A stretch of DNA of 64,000 nt from Panonychus citri (lineage: Eukaryota; Arthropoda; Arachnida; Trombidiformes; Tetranychidae), in the NCBI RefSeq assembly GCF_014898815.1, contig NW_026515440.1, positions 19,927 through 83,926 on the forward strand. Direction: 5' to 3'. The stretch's first letter is position 1. Each line of letters starts with the position of its first letter. This document shows, one piece after another, positions 30,438 through 41,928 of the stretch. Under the pieces are notes generated by a model. It searched no databases. It had not been told where the DNA came from and worked only from the letters and a program-made list of their open reading frames with translations. A program made the translations under genes and the position numbers.

Positions 30438-32519
30438 TTAGAATAGTTTGTTATCAAATTCGACCATCAATAGATATCGAATTTTTATTTGGTTCACATC
30501 ATAGACAATGAATTCATTGTAAAGTAAAGAAGTGTCTTTAACGCCGGTTGGTTTTCCAGGTCCACAAGGAACGATAACACCTTCATCGATAGTTTTAGAC
30601 TTCTTTGGGTCTGGAGCCGTTTTACCGACACCCTTAACACTGTGTTTTCCTTTTGGAAGATCAGTGATGAAATCAGCTTGAGTAAGTTCCAGCCTAAAGA
30701 AAAGAAAGAAAAGAAAAAGTAAATAAATAATTCAAGACTCTAATTGTAATTGTATTGACAATCAAGTAGAAATTATTTCTATTCAATCAGAACTTACATT
30801 TCACCAAGTGCCACTTCACATAAGGCAAGTATACCAGTGTTGTTGTTACTTCGTGGATGACAATAGTTGGCACTTTTAGTGGCCATATCGGCAAAGTAAA
30901 CACCCTTTCCAAACATGTAACCAGTAACTGGTGCTTCTGGTGGAGCGATTCAGAGACCTTGTAAAAAATGAATAAATCCTTATTCAAATTAATGGGCATC
31001 TGATTTTCATCTAATATTCTGGCTGCAGAATATCAAGAGATAAACAAATTGTTATTCTTAGCATGTTAGTGACCATGTATGGATTAACTCATGATACTTG
31101 GCGGTATATCATGCAAGGAATATAAAAGTACAATTGGAACAGGAGGAAAAGGAAAACAACAATTACCTGATTTAAATGATTTAACTTTACTCTTGTTGAC
31201 CAGATTAACGAATCTTTTAGCAACATCTTGAGCTCCCCATTCACTTAATCCATGCTTGACAATAACCGATGGAATATCTTCAATATTTGCTTTCTTCATT
31301 TCCTCGATCACTTTCTCGTTAACCAGGATCACGTTATTCTGTTCAGATTGTTCAACCTTATCCGATCCTTTATCGATTTCTTTGTCATTGGTGATACCGA
31401 ATAAAACTGTTCGATCGAAATTGGTAACAACTGAACCACCCAAATCTGTGATTGCTTTCTTGTAGTCTTTCAATGGTTTACCAAGTTTGCCAAATATGAC
31501 GATCTTATGATCTTTTAATGGCTTCGATGGATCAATTTTATGTTCACTTTCATTATCATTTCCATTTGATGATGATGCCACTTTAGCTATGTCCACTGCG
31601 TCGACTGGCCCTTGAACTTTACCCATAACTCGGACTCGAGGTTTATACTTGTATTTAGCCAAAAATTCGTAGATTTCTTTGTATTCAGTAGGCACTTTGA
31701 ATGGTTTACGAGCTGGTTTTACAGTTTCGTAGACACACTTGACACAATCAGAAACCATTCCACTGCAAATGTAACCAGCAATACGGAAATACAGCTGACC
31801 AGTTTTACACTCAGGACATTTACTTAAGGCACCAAACGCCATTGCGTCAGCAACAACTTCTGCTTTTCGTCCTCTATCTTTTGGTGGATCATAATTATTG
31901 TGCAAAAGTAGAACATCGAGCTCATTGGCTTTCAATGTTTTCAATTGATCGATGTATTTGTACAACAGATTTGATTGTTCTTGAAGTGATTTTTCTAGTT
32001 CTTTGTCCGCTTTGTCAACTTTACTTTTCTTAGGCTCACTTTGGCCTTTAGTGCCATTAGTTTCAGCTGCCACTTTTCGTTTGGTTCCACTTAATTTGGG
32101 TAACTTTTTCTTGAGTATTTGTCGATCAGAGGCCTCAAGTCCATCAAAATTAGGTAACTTATCAGCAGAATCAAAGAAACCCAACTCTTGTCGAGCGGAG
32201 ACAAAACAATCAACATGGAAAAATCTTGGTAAAGCTCGACCAAGTCTCACGGCAGCATCAGATTCTTCATCAGTTTTAGAGATTCGGACTTCATTCAGGG
32301 AAATTTTCGATTCACAAAGTACACAAGTTTCTTTACCAGATTTCGAATATTCAACACCAAAATCAGATAAACAGGCGGTGGCACCCGAAGCATTTCCAAT
32401 CGTGATTCATCCTAAATGATTTTCCCTTTACAATTGCGGCAACAATCTTGAGCACTTTTAGCATATTCACACCTGTAGGGTTGATCAATTCTTAAACTGG
32501 CGTTTGGTTCATCGCCCAT
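30438..32519 (-). pseudogene. PARP1: PARP1-like gene lacking part of zinc finger 1 and most of the catalytic half
   Basis: Starts at ATG 32519 with half of zinc finger 1 (YRCEYAKS...CRNC), cut off before its His/Cys pair, followed by a frame change. The frame open to 31084 then has zinc finger 2 (CVLC...HVDC), the zinc-3/PADR1 region (LLYKYIDQLKTLKANELD, CPEC...YICSG) and a BRCT domain. It runs out at a donor-like AG|GTAATT. The WGR domain, helical domain and catalytic His-Gly block are absent. The C-terminal end of the ART domain follows (about 30798-30960: GYMFGKGVYFADMATKSANY; 30438-30693: DTSLLYNEFIVYD with the catalytic Glu). A TGA stop sits just before IAPPEAPVTGY. A normal intron remains between the last two exons. 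The N-terminal DNA-binding half could still make a product, but the enzyme cannot. Confidence 0.87.
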
Positions 32520-32783
32520 GTTGACATGAAAGAAAAAAAAACCTAAACAGATTAAATAGTAAAATTAAAACAAAAGTAAACAGTTTATTTTAAATGAGAA
32601 AGTTAATCGACTAAAAAGTTTATCACCTGTTTAGCCAGCGGCTAATGACTCATTAGCCGAAATCGACTCCATTGCGCATGTGCAGCAAATAGTAAACAAA
32701 ATTTTTAAATTTTCTCAGCGCAACTTTTTTAGTTTGTTGTATTTTGAGTTCTATTAAACATCATAGTGTTTTTATTTACTGAA
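32520..32783. promoter_or_regulatory. Shared promoter region between divergent PARP1-like and WDR33 genes
   Basis: 264 bases separate the two start codons, which point away from each other. The interval is AT-rich with a more GC-rich block near 32632-32690 (AGCCAGCGGCTAATG, GCGCATGTGCAGC) containing NRF1-like GCGCATGCGC half-sites. The promoter call is inference from geometry. Confidence 0.5.
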
Positions 32784-34505
32784 ATGAGTAAAGAATTTTT
32801 ACCAACTGTTTATCAGGCAACTGAATTTGATGGTAAGCGATTGCGAAAGGCAATCGCGAGAAAAACAGTTGATTACAACTCATCAATTATAAATATGCTT
32901 GAAACGAGAATTGTAGCTAAAAATCATCATGATAGGAGAGCCATTCAACCTGATTATGGTTATTATCCGCTATTGTTACCTCCGATGTCTTTTGGTGATA
33001 ATCCTGTTAACTGTGTTACAACTAAATTTGTTCGTGCATCAACCAATAAAATGAGATGTCCAATATTTTGTACAATTTGGACACCTGAAGGTCGACGTTT
33101 AGTCACTGGTGCCTCAAGTGGTGAATTCACTCTTTGGAATGGTTTGACATTCAATTTTGAGACAATTTTACAAGCTCACGATTCTGCTGTTCGAGCAATG
33201 GTTTGGTCCATGGACGATTTGTGGATGGTAACCGCTGATCAATCTGGTAATATCAAATATTGGCAGAGTAACATGAATAATGTTAAAATGTTTCATGGGC
33301 ATGAAAGTCCAATCAGAGGCCTTTCCATGAGTCCATCAGGAGCTGACTTTGCCACCTGTTCTGATGACGGAACCATAAAGATATGGGACTTTTTGTCTTG
33401 TAAAGAAGAAAGAACTCTTCGAGGACATGGATCTGATGTCAAAGCCATCGATTGGCATCCAGATAGTGATTTGATTGTTTCCGGCAGCAAAGACAGTCAA
33501 CAACCTGTTAAGCTATGGGATCCAAGAGTTGGCACCAATTTGGCCACCTTACATGCACATAAAAATACTGTAATGGACGTGAAATGGAACCAAAACGGAA
33601 ATTGGCTTCTAACCGCTTCGAGAGATCATTTGATCAAAATTTTTGATATACGTAATATCAAAACAGAAATGCAAGTTTTCAGAGGCCATAAAAAAGAAGC
33701 TTGTTGCTTAACTTGGCATCCCATTGACGAGTCTCTTTTCGCTAGCGGTGGATCGGATGGATCCATTTTATTTTGGGAAGTGGGGGTTGATAAAGAAATT
33801 GGTGTAATTGAGTCAGCTCATGAATCTGTTGTATGGTCGCTAAGCTGGCACCCTTTAGGGCATATTTTAGCTTCTGGATCTAATGACCATTCTTGCAAAT
33901 TTTGGACAAGAAATCGGCCTGGTGATAGAATGGTGGATAAATATAACCTCAACGAAAAAACACAAGAATCTAAATATTGTGATGAAATGAAACTTTCTGA
34001 CTCCATACCAGGTATTTCTAAAGAAAAAAGTGAAGATATTTTCCCTGAAATGGTTTTCGATAAATCACCTGTTGAGATCTTCCCACCTGTTGAATCAAAA
34101 TTGGCAGAAGAAGGTGAACAACAGCGAAAAGTTCCATTCTCCAAACCTATTCCAAAAGATTTCGCTGATCAATGGTCTGAGAAGACATCTCAACCTGTGA
34201 CACTTCCACCGTGTGAGATGGATGAACAATATAATCCTGATCATCACCATCACCATCACATGGACCTAAATTACAATTTACCACCAAACCGATCTCCATA
34301 TATTCATGGTCCTCCAATGAGACGACCTTATCAATACCCACCTGATCCACCTCCAATGCCTCCTCATATGAGACGTGGTGATATGCATAGGGGAGACTAT
34401 GATTTTCATTTCTATAATCATCCTGAAGACAATTCATTTGGAAATTTTCATGGTTTTTCTGGACACTTGGCACACAAAAAGAGACACTTTTCCAATCGCA
34501 AATAA
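32784..34505 (+). CDS. WDR33: WDR33, cleavage-and-polyadenylation WD40 subunit
   Basis: 573 residues in a single exon from ATG 32784. The N-terminus (DGKRLRKAIARKTVDYNSS) and the LPP/KFVR block before the propeller are typical of WDR33/Pfs2. Seven WD repeats span about residues 105-385 (for example GHESPIRGLSMSPSGADFAT, SDDGTIKIWDF, GSNDHSCKFWT). The tail has a six-His run, Pro/Arg-rich segments and a basic end. WDR33 binds AAUAAA with CPSF30 in the nuclear CPSF complex. Human WDR33 is far longer through a collagen-like tail; this one is closer to the yeast Pfs2 length plus a short tail. All propeller features look intact. AATAAA at 34567-34572 is its likely own polyadenylation signal. Confidence 0.94.
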   Translation: MSKEFLPTVYQATEFDGKRLRKAIARKTVDYNSSIINMLETRIVAKNHHDRRAIQPDYGYYPLLLPPMSFGDNPVNCVTTKFVRASTNKMRCPIFCTIWTPEGRRLVTGASSGEFTLWNGLTFNFETILQAHDSAVRAMVWSMDDLWMVTADQSGNIKYWQSNMNNVKMFHGHESPIRGLSMSPSGADFATCSDDGTIKIWDFLSCKEERTLRGHGSDVKAIDWHPDSDLIVSGSKDSQQPVKLWDPRVGTNLATLHAHKNTVMDVKWNQNGNWLLTASRDHLIKIFDIRNIKTEMQVFRGHKKEACCLTWHPIDESLFASGGSDGSILFWEVGVDKEIGVIESAHESVVWSLSWHPLGHILASGSNDHSCKFWTRNRPGDRMVDKYNLNEKTQESKYCDEMKLSDSIPGISKEKSEDIFPEMVFDKSPVEIFPPVESKLAEEGEQQRKVPFSKPIPKDFADQWSEKTSQPVTLPPCEMDEQYNPDHHHHHHMDLNYNLPPNRSPYIHGPPMRRPYQYPPDPPPMPPHMRRGDMHRGDYDFHFYNHPEDNSFGNFHGFSGHLAHKKRHFSNRK

Positions 34506-34691
34506 ATAATTAATATTGTACATATTGTATATCTGTATTATTGTATCCTTTTTTAAATTTGACAAAAATAAAACCAATTCTATTTAATTTATTGAAAACA
34601 TTTTTCTTATCAACACAATTTATTATTAATTAATTAATCATTTTATTTGAAGTTCATTACGATTAAAAGAAATCAGTATTCCTATTAGATT

Positions 34692-34808
34692 TTACAATAA
34701 CGTGGTTGCTGATGGTTGTGTTGAAAGAGCACTTGTTGAGTTTCGAGAGACAGCTTCATGTCCATGAAGGTAGAAACCGATCTGTTCGCGAAACGCTTTA
34801 AAAAGGTT
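34692..34808 (-). pseudogene. Unrecognised C-terminal coding fragment next to the duplication edge
   Basis: A minus-strand frame containing FKAFREQIGFYLHGHEAV and a Ser/Thr-rich end stops at 34692. It runs directly into duplicated TRAF sequence at 34811, so its upstream part is missing or lies elsewhere. Codon use looks real. It may be the end of a gene truncated by the duplication event. The family is not recognised. Confidence 0.3.
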
Positions 34809-34810
34809 AT

Positions 34811-35084
34811 GAAGTTTGGAAAAATTATCATTCCAATTGCAAACAATTATCGGAGACAATTCAATCTTAAAGGAGACAATTAACAAGATGGAATTAAAAT
34901 TTCAAGCAACAATCGAATCGATGACAGATGAACAAAAGTTTCTACTCGACGAAATTCAGGTTTGTTTCAAACTTCGAAACTAAACAAAAACTTTTCGAAA
35001 AACTTTTAAATTGACTAATCACCTTTTCTTAATTGTTTACAGCGTTTGAAAGATATCGTAATCATTGGAGAATCATCCGTATAA
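34811..35084 (+). pseudogene. Truncated copy of TRAF-like exons 5 and 6
   Basis: 34811-34959 equals the last 149 bases of TRAF exon 5, and 35043-35084 equals exon 6 with its stop, with the intron kept between them. It lacks the start, RING and zinc fingers. It arose as the edge of the segmental duplication. Confidence 0.93.
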
Positions 35085-35499
35085 TTAAGACAATCAATGG
35101 AACCATCGACATTAAATCAATTATTTCAAACCCAATCGAAAGATCAAAATTCGAGATACTTTCGATGCTTAATTGTTATGTTCAAAAATAACATTTTTTA
35201 CTTATTTTAATCCTTATAATTAACATTTTTCATCAACAACATGATTTTTGGTAATCATTTAAATAATTAACTATAAAAAAAATTTAACGTTAAAGTTGAT
35301 CAATGCATTAGAATTTTTCTTAAAAACTTAATTAGTAAAACTATTGATTATTTTTACAGTGGACAAGAATTAACTTTGCCTAAACTTTGGCATTTTACTT
35401 GTTTTGTTACATGAGCTTAATCTTGACCAACGATTGAAAATTAGCTAAAAATGGTTTGAAAAACAATTTAAATAGCCGCTGGCGGTTCTTTGGGTACAT

Positions 35500-37420
35500 T
35501 CAAACTTGTTGATCGTTAGAAAGTTTTGCTTGAGGGCAATGAGTGACATCAAGTTTATCCGGTTCAGTTGATTTGACTGTCTCCAATTCATTTTCCTTGT
35601 TTTCCCCGATATTTACCTTGACCTTAATTGCTGTCGGATCCCAATTTGACTTAGTCCAGTCCAACCAAAGAGATACAATGAAAGGATAGAACATGGTCAA
35701 AGCAGCGAAATGATGAACAATTCCAGGGAAATCCTTAATTGTCCAGTTGAAAATAGCTGAATAAACGACTGATGCGACCATTGGACCGGATGATTCAATA
35801 CAAGCTAAAAGAGCGTAAACTTGACCAGCTTCCGATTGGTCAATGATTCGGGAAATTATTGATCGAATGGCGATTGGTAATAAGCCACCAGAAATTCCAA
35901 CGATAACTGAGATGAAAAAAGCATGAGACTCAAGGATTCCACCTTTAATTGTTAGGGACAAAATCAACGATATCGAACCAATAATTGCGAGGGTTGTGTC
36001 AGCCAAGTGAAACTTATGAATCAATATAATGGGCAACATGGAATTGATGAGAGTTGGAATCATCATAACTGCTGAACTAATATAAGAGTAATAAGCAGCA
36101 TCCCAATGATAAACTTTCTGAGCAAAAGGAAACCCGATTGTCCCTTCACCAATGTGCCCAATTAACATCACGTTCATGGCCAACATTAGATTCCAAATAA
36201 TTGCTCGTCCGTTATTTGGTCGCTTTCGGCAGCAAACTTTCATCATGGTGGTGAAAGTTGATGGATTGAAAATATCGAACATGATTGGTAAACAACCAGT
36301 GGGTTTTTCCATGTTACCATGTTTTTCTTTCACACTGAGTTCTAACGATTTAACCACGTTGTTTTCACCTTTCAATGGTTCCAATTCAATTGTCTGTTCT
36401 TCATTGATATCGAGATAAATATTATTCTCGTTGTCTTTTATTGGTAGCATCTTTACTACTTCTTTACACTGTTCGTTGCTATTGTTAATCTTTTGAAACT
36501 TATCACCACTGGAATCGAGTTTACTGCTATTAGGATCTTCGAGTGCTTTATCTGCATCATTTAGTAAAAGTAGAATCCAAATCATGGCGATTAATTTACA
36601 AGCAAACGCGACGATAAACACTGCCAAGTAATTACGATATTGATCAATTATCCAAGGGCGAAGAGTCAAAATCTTACCACCCAAAGCCGTGGACAAGGTC
36701 ATTGCTGAGAAAAAAGGTGAGAAACTTTTTAAATCGAATCAGTAAATCATCATATGTAAATTACCCACATGTAAACATGAACAATTCAAAAACAGCAAAT
36801 CTTGCAGCTCGATATTTGGCCGGAGTCCGTCGGGTAATATAAGTGTATGAACCAGTCATGACAATGAAAAAACCACCGGTGAAACCGTTAGGAAGTGATA
36901 CCCAGAGTAGATTGTAAATGTCTAATTGCAGAACGAAAGTAAATTGTGGTCGATTAAATGTTGTCATCATTAAGTTAAGATAATTACCTAATTCAAAATA
37001 AACCACATTGTAGATTGAAATGAGTTCAGTTAAACAGCCACCGAAACATGGGAGGGCCAAAAGGTACTTCAAATGAGATGGATAAGTGTCCATCCAATAG
37101 CCCATGAAAATGGCCAAGATAATTCCCGGTGGAGTTGCGATTAAGAATTGATAGTTTTTAAATGTTGTCGAAAATGTATAAACATCGTTTTTAATTGTCT
37201 CATATTGTCCATCTAATTTTTCCAAATTTAAACAAACCGATGGTTCCAATTTAAGTTGATTAATACAATATTTGTCTTGGATAAACTGACTGGTCGGAAT
37301 ACCTGGTGACATGAAACCAAGGGTGAAAAGAGCAAAATAAATGTCCAACCTGAGGAAAGAAAGAAATTCAATCAACTCTGAAAGAGATAATTTTGAAATC
37401 TTTTGAAAAATTTTCGACAT
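35500..37420 (-). CDS. SLC46-like major facilitator transporter, two exons
   Basis: Join of 36769-37420 and 35500-36704 on the minus strand gives 618 residues. The frame requires donor GTGGGT after codon 217 (phase 1); the nearby GTAATT donor would put exon 2 out of frame. About twelve hydrophobic helices are split by a long polar loop (about residues 265-360) and followed by a conserved-looking RKRPNNGRAIIWNLMLAM and GEGTIGFPFAQKVYHWDAAY. These match the SLC46 family (proton-coupled folate transporter and relatives), usually about 460 residues. The extra length is in the central loop and tail. It is expected in a plasma or lysosomal membrane; the substrate cannot be told. It points tail to tail at the TRAF fragment. 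Confidence 0.83.
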
Positions 37421-37563
37421 TATCGACTAATTGTAGAGTTAATTTAGTTTTTAATTGTAAACAAATGAAAAAAAAGTCACATTAACAATGAAGAAGATCA
37501 ACTAAATCACTTGTTGATTCTGTTTTTGGGAATAACAACATTCTCAATGTTACCAAGTTTTCC

Positions 37564-40500
37564 AAATGTAAGTTAATATTGTTGTTTTGTCACTTAATCA
37601 CTGCCAGAAGGTTGATCCTAATCAAATAATCTCAGGGTGATTAAACCACAAGGATATGATTAAATTAAAGGTAAATCAAAGATAATCAATGATTGATCAT
37701 CATGTTTAGTGGCCAGCTAATAATAAGTAAACTGATATCAATGTTTATCGATCAAACTTATTTTCCCCTCTGATTGATTTTCACTTTAAAATTGTTAATC
37801 TAATTTCTCGAGATTTTTAAAGAAAAAGTAAGTTAATCAACCAGTAGATGGCGACCCATTCGCGTTAATTGTTCACCGAGAGAATCAAATGAAATCAAAA
37901 TGAGAATTTAATTTTCTCTTGTTTCTTTCTCACTTATTTCATTTATCATCGCAATTTTTTGGTACTTGATTGTTGCTTAATTCTGATGATTAGATGATGA
38001 TGATTATGAGCGATTTAAAAAAAGATCTGATCAATCAAATGAAGAAAATAAAAAGTTTCCATTTATATTCTTGACCCATCAGTTGGATTGATTAACATGA
38101 AATCAATTAGAATTAACTAATAATTTTGATTGGAAAATTATTCCAATTGAAAAATAACAATAAATAGATAGAAACAATTATGAATTGAGAATAAGAATAA
38201 AATTTAAACAGCAATTTAACCTTGATTGTGATTCCCTGCTGATTAACTTTCTAATCTTAATCAACTTACAGTTACTTTCACGGTCAATTAACAATCAAAA
38301 CATCACTCGACCATTTAAACAATTTATTTAAATTGCTAACATGAAAATAAAAGGGTTAATAGAAATAGTTAATTGTATTGTTAGATGATTAAATTGTTAG
38401 TTAAGTTCAATCATAATCATAATCATCATCATCAGATATTAATAATAATAAGATTTACAAACGTTGTTAATAAATCACTGAATTTTAATCAAGCTGAATA
38501 AGTTTTCAATTTAATATGAAAGAAAAAAGTTTAAACAATTAAACTCAAGGGGAATCACTTTGAAGACAATTAAATCTTACAAATTACCTTAATTATTTAA
38601 ATTAAACACAACTGACTAAACATGATTATCTTAATCAACATTTAAATCTTACAATTATCCTCAATTTTAATTTGATTAAGTCCAATAGTTTAACCATACA
38701 AATAAATGTATGTGTAAGTCTGTGAGTTGAAAATAACAATTGCCTCCAGGTAAAAGGACAATTAACTAACTACAATTAAACGACCTTCTCAAGGTGATAA
38801 TCAGAAAATTATTATAAAGAAAAAAAAATTATCACCAATAATTTTTTCGCCAAGTGAGACAAGTTTTTTTTTCTCGCTTAATTGTGATTAAGTTAATTAC
38901 TGGTTAAGCTCGTTGACTTCAATGATTGTGATTTAGTATTTTAATTGGCCGTAAGCAGAAATTAAATTGACAAGAAATGTTTCAGTTTTTGTCTCTCTCA
39001 TCATCATGATAATTATCATGATGATTCAGATAAAATGAAAGTGATAACTCATCATCTTTATTATTGTTGATACCTGGAAATTCAGGTAGAGAAAAATATT
39101 TTCGAACAAATTTATTCGACAATCAGTTAATTATTACGATTTATCTTCAAGGTTTCCACTTGTTTTCTGATCATTTTCACCACAATTTTGTCGCTTCTTC
39201 ATGTTCAATGAAAAGATGACAATTAACTTTGATTAGCTTTCGATCAACTGTTTTGAACGTTAATTGTTTAACGTTTAATGACAATTAAACTTCACCATTG
39301 ATTATCTCTAGAAAATTTAATGACACAATCAATTCACCGGTAATCACAGTTAAATTGTTACATAGATTATAATGGTTGTCGTGATTACCTAAATCTTTGG
39401 GAAATTAACTAATTGTTTTCCCAGAACATTTTTCCAACTCAGCCAATGTAATATCATGTTAAGTTAATTGTGTTTCTAATTGTTGATCTTTTCTCGGGTA
39501 ACTTTCCAATTGAAGCAAACACCCTTATTGTAATTATCCACTGATTAATTGACTAATTTAATTCATTCATGATCCGATTCAATGTTTACAATCAATTTGC
39601 TTTTTTTTTGTTCAATTTCAAACTGAATGGACAAAACTGTTAACACCCAATGAATAGCTAATTACTAATGATAATCAAGATGATGTCCGAGTTAATCAAC
39701 AATTAACGTTAATTAAACGGTAGTTGAGGTTAATGCCATTGCATTTAATTTAGTATCAGTTTCATCGCAATTAAATATTAGATGTGATTAAAACCTGATT
39801 GTTGACCTAAGGTTAATTGTGATTAGCGTAAAGGTTTAATAATTTATTTCATACGTTAACTGATCTATTGAATTAATCATTTTAATTATCATTTTCGGGC
39901 AATTAACTTGAGTAAGTGTTAATCATTTACTTAAATCTAATGTTGATTTTTTCACTAAAAGTAACCAAATTGTTGATTACTGATAAATTTAGTAAATTGT
40001 TAACCTAATCAAGTTGATTGACCAATAACGATTAGGTTAAGGTTAATGATCTATTTTTATTAATCAATAGTAATCAAAAGTTCAATTGATTAACTGATTC
40101 TAACCATAACTCTTATTGCTTCCTGATTATCAAGGAAGTTGATCAACAATCAAAGTTAACAATTAAAAATCTCAAATCAATCAATTGAAATTGCTAATTA
40201 ATCAATAATTCCTAGGTTTAATAACCACAATTAGTGGAAAGTTTTTTGTTTGCTAATTTAGACTTGATTGTGATTCAGTTGATTGTAATTGTCATCATAA
40301 TGATCAATTAAACAATTTAATGGTGATGATTATGGTTTTGATTTTATTCAAATCGCAATTAAATTAACTCGCTGGCAATTGCTAGGCATTTAATTACCTA
40401 AATCTAATTACAATTCAATTAATATTCATGCCAATAGTTTAACCTTGATTAACTAGCAATTAGATTCACTGAATTTAACACAATTAAATAGTCAACTTGT

Positions 40501-41928
40501 TGATAAAATATTTAAATCACCAACAAGAAACATCAACACAAGAAGTACAATTGATTACAATTAAGGCAGTGAATTAAGGTAATTAATTAAGGAAACATTG
40601 TGAATTTAGTTAACTAATTGTTATTTTGAAAAGTTTTTCGTTTCTTTTTATTTTTGATCACAATTTAAATTGTCTTAAGTTGACGGGAACATGATTAAGT
40701 TAATTAAACTTAAATTTGGTTTGTTTGCAAAAAAAATCACATTTATCACAATTGATTAATTGCTAAATTGTTGATAATTAAATAAATAGTTATAAACGGA
40801 AGGAAAAAAGTTGTTCCATTTATTGATTAATAATTAAATTAAAAGTTAATAATGATAACTGAATTAAAATTGATTGCAATTACATTTTTTGATTTTTTTT
40901 TCGATAACAAAAAAAACATATTCTTGTTTTTGAAGTAAATTAAAAAAAGAGATGATTAAAGTTGAACAATTAAGATTAAGAATGAAATTTGCTACTCTAA
41001 TCAAGAGACCAGCCTCTTAATTAACGAGAGACAAAATTTTGGATGACAATCAATTTGATTGTTACAATTGTAATGATTAAAACATGAAAGTTAATCCAGA
41101 TTAATATGATTAGTTTGATATCGTTTTTTTGTTTGTTTTGGTCACTCGACTAAATATTAATGTGTTATTGGGATTAGGAGAAACAAAAAAAGTTAGAGGA
41201 AAGTTGGACAATCAGAGTTAATTGTTGACAATTAATCTGATCAGAAGGAAGGGGGAAAACCTTAGAAACTCCATAGGAAAGGTTAAGGGAAAAAAATTCA
41301 ACAATTATGAGATAATTACCTCATACAACAAATCAGAAGTTAAGGTAAGAGACATGGTGATGATTAAAAGAGAAATTGGGAGAAAAAAAGTTGGAAAAAA
41401 GTTCTGATTATAATCATTTCGAATTATTTTTAACCAAATAACTTAAATATCGATAATTAAAGACAATAGTTGGATGATTATGATGATGATGATGGTGATG
41501 GTGAATAAGATGATGGTAAGCGCAAGGTGGGCATTGGTCTTCCGTCTCGTCCTTAAATCGAGTTACCCAAAGTCTTGATTGTCCTTTAAATTGTAGCCAA
41601 TTAGTTTATCCTTAGGTGTTTTCGATATGAAGTCAATCGTGTTTGGTACAATTGATTCCTTGGATTCTAGATGATGATGAGCTTAATTTTATATAACATT
41701 TTGTTATGATGGTAATGATGATGTCGTTTAATTTGATAACCTTAATCTTAAATTGTTTGTTAATCCCTCGTTAAATTTACCGAAAAAACCAATAATAATA
41801 ATACCAATAGAAACAGAAGAAGAAAAAAAAAACTTGTAACAATTTGAAACGAATCAGAAATTGACTCGAATTTGATTGTTTGTCATTCGAATTAAAAATT
41901 TGTCATCATTGTTTATTTATTTCTCGAA
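37564..41928. other. 4.4 kb AT-rich intergenic region
   Basis: No frame with coding character was found on either strand. The sequence is dominated by words such as CAATTAAC and TTAATTGTTA and by ATGATGATG runs. It must include the transporter's upstream region and the 3' UTR of the RasGEF-like gene. Confidence 0.55.

Larger units (their letters stand above)
34811..37563. repeat. Segmental duplication, copy B (TRAF tail fragment plus intact transporter)
   Basis: Matches 29322-30407 at high identity, including UTR, intron and intergenic bases. The left edge lies within TRAF exon 5 and the right edge about 140 bases upstream of the transporter start. This copy keeps the whole SLC46-like gene. 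Confidence 0.93.
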
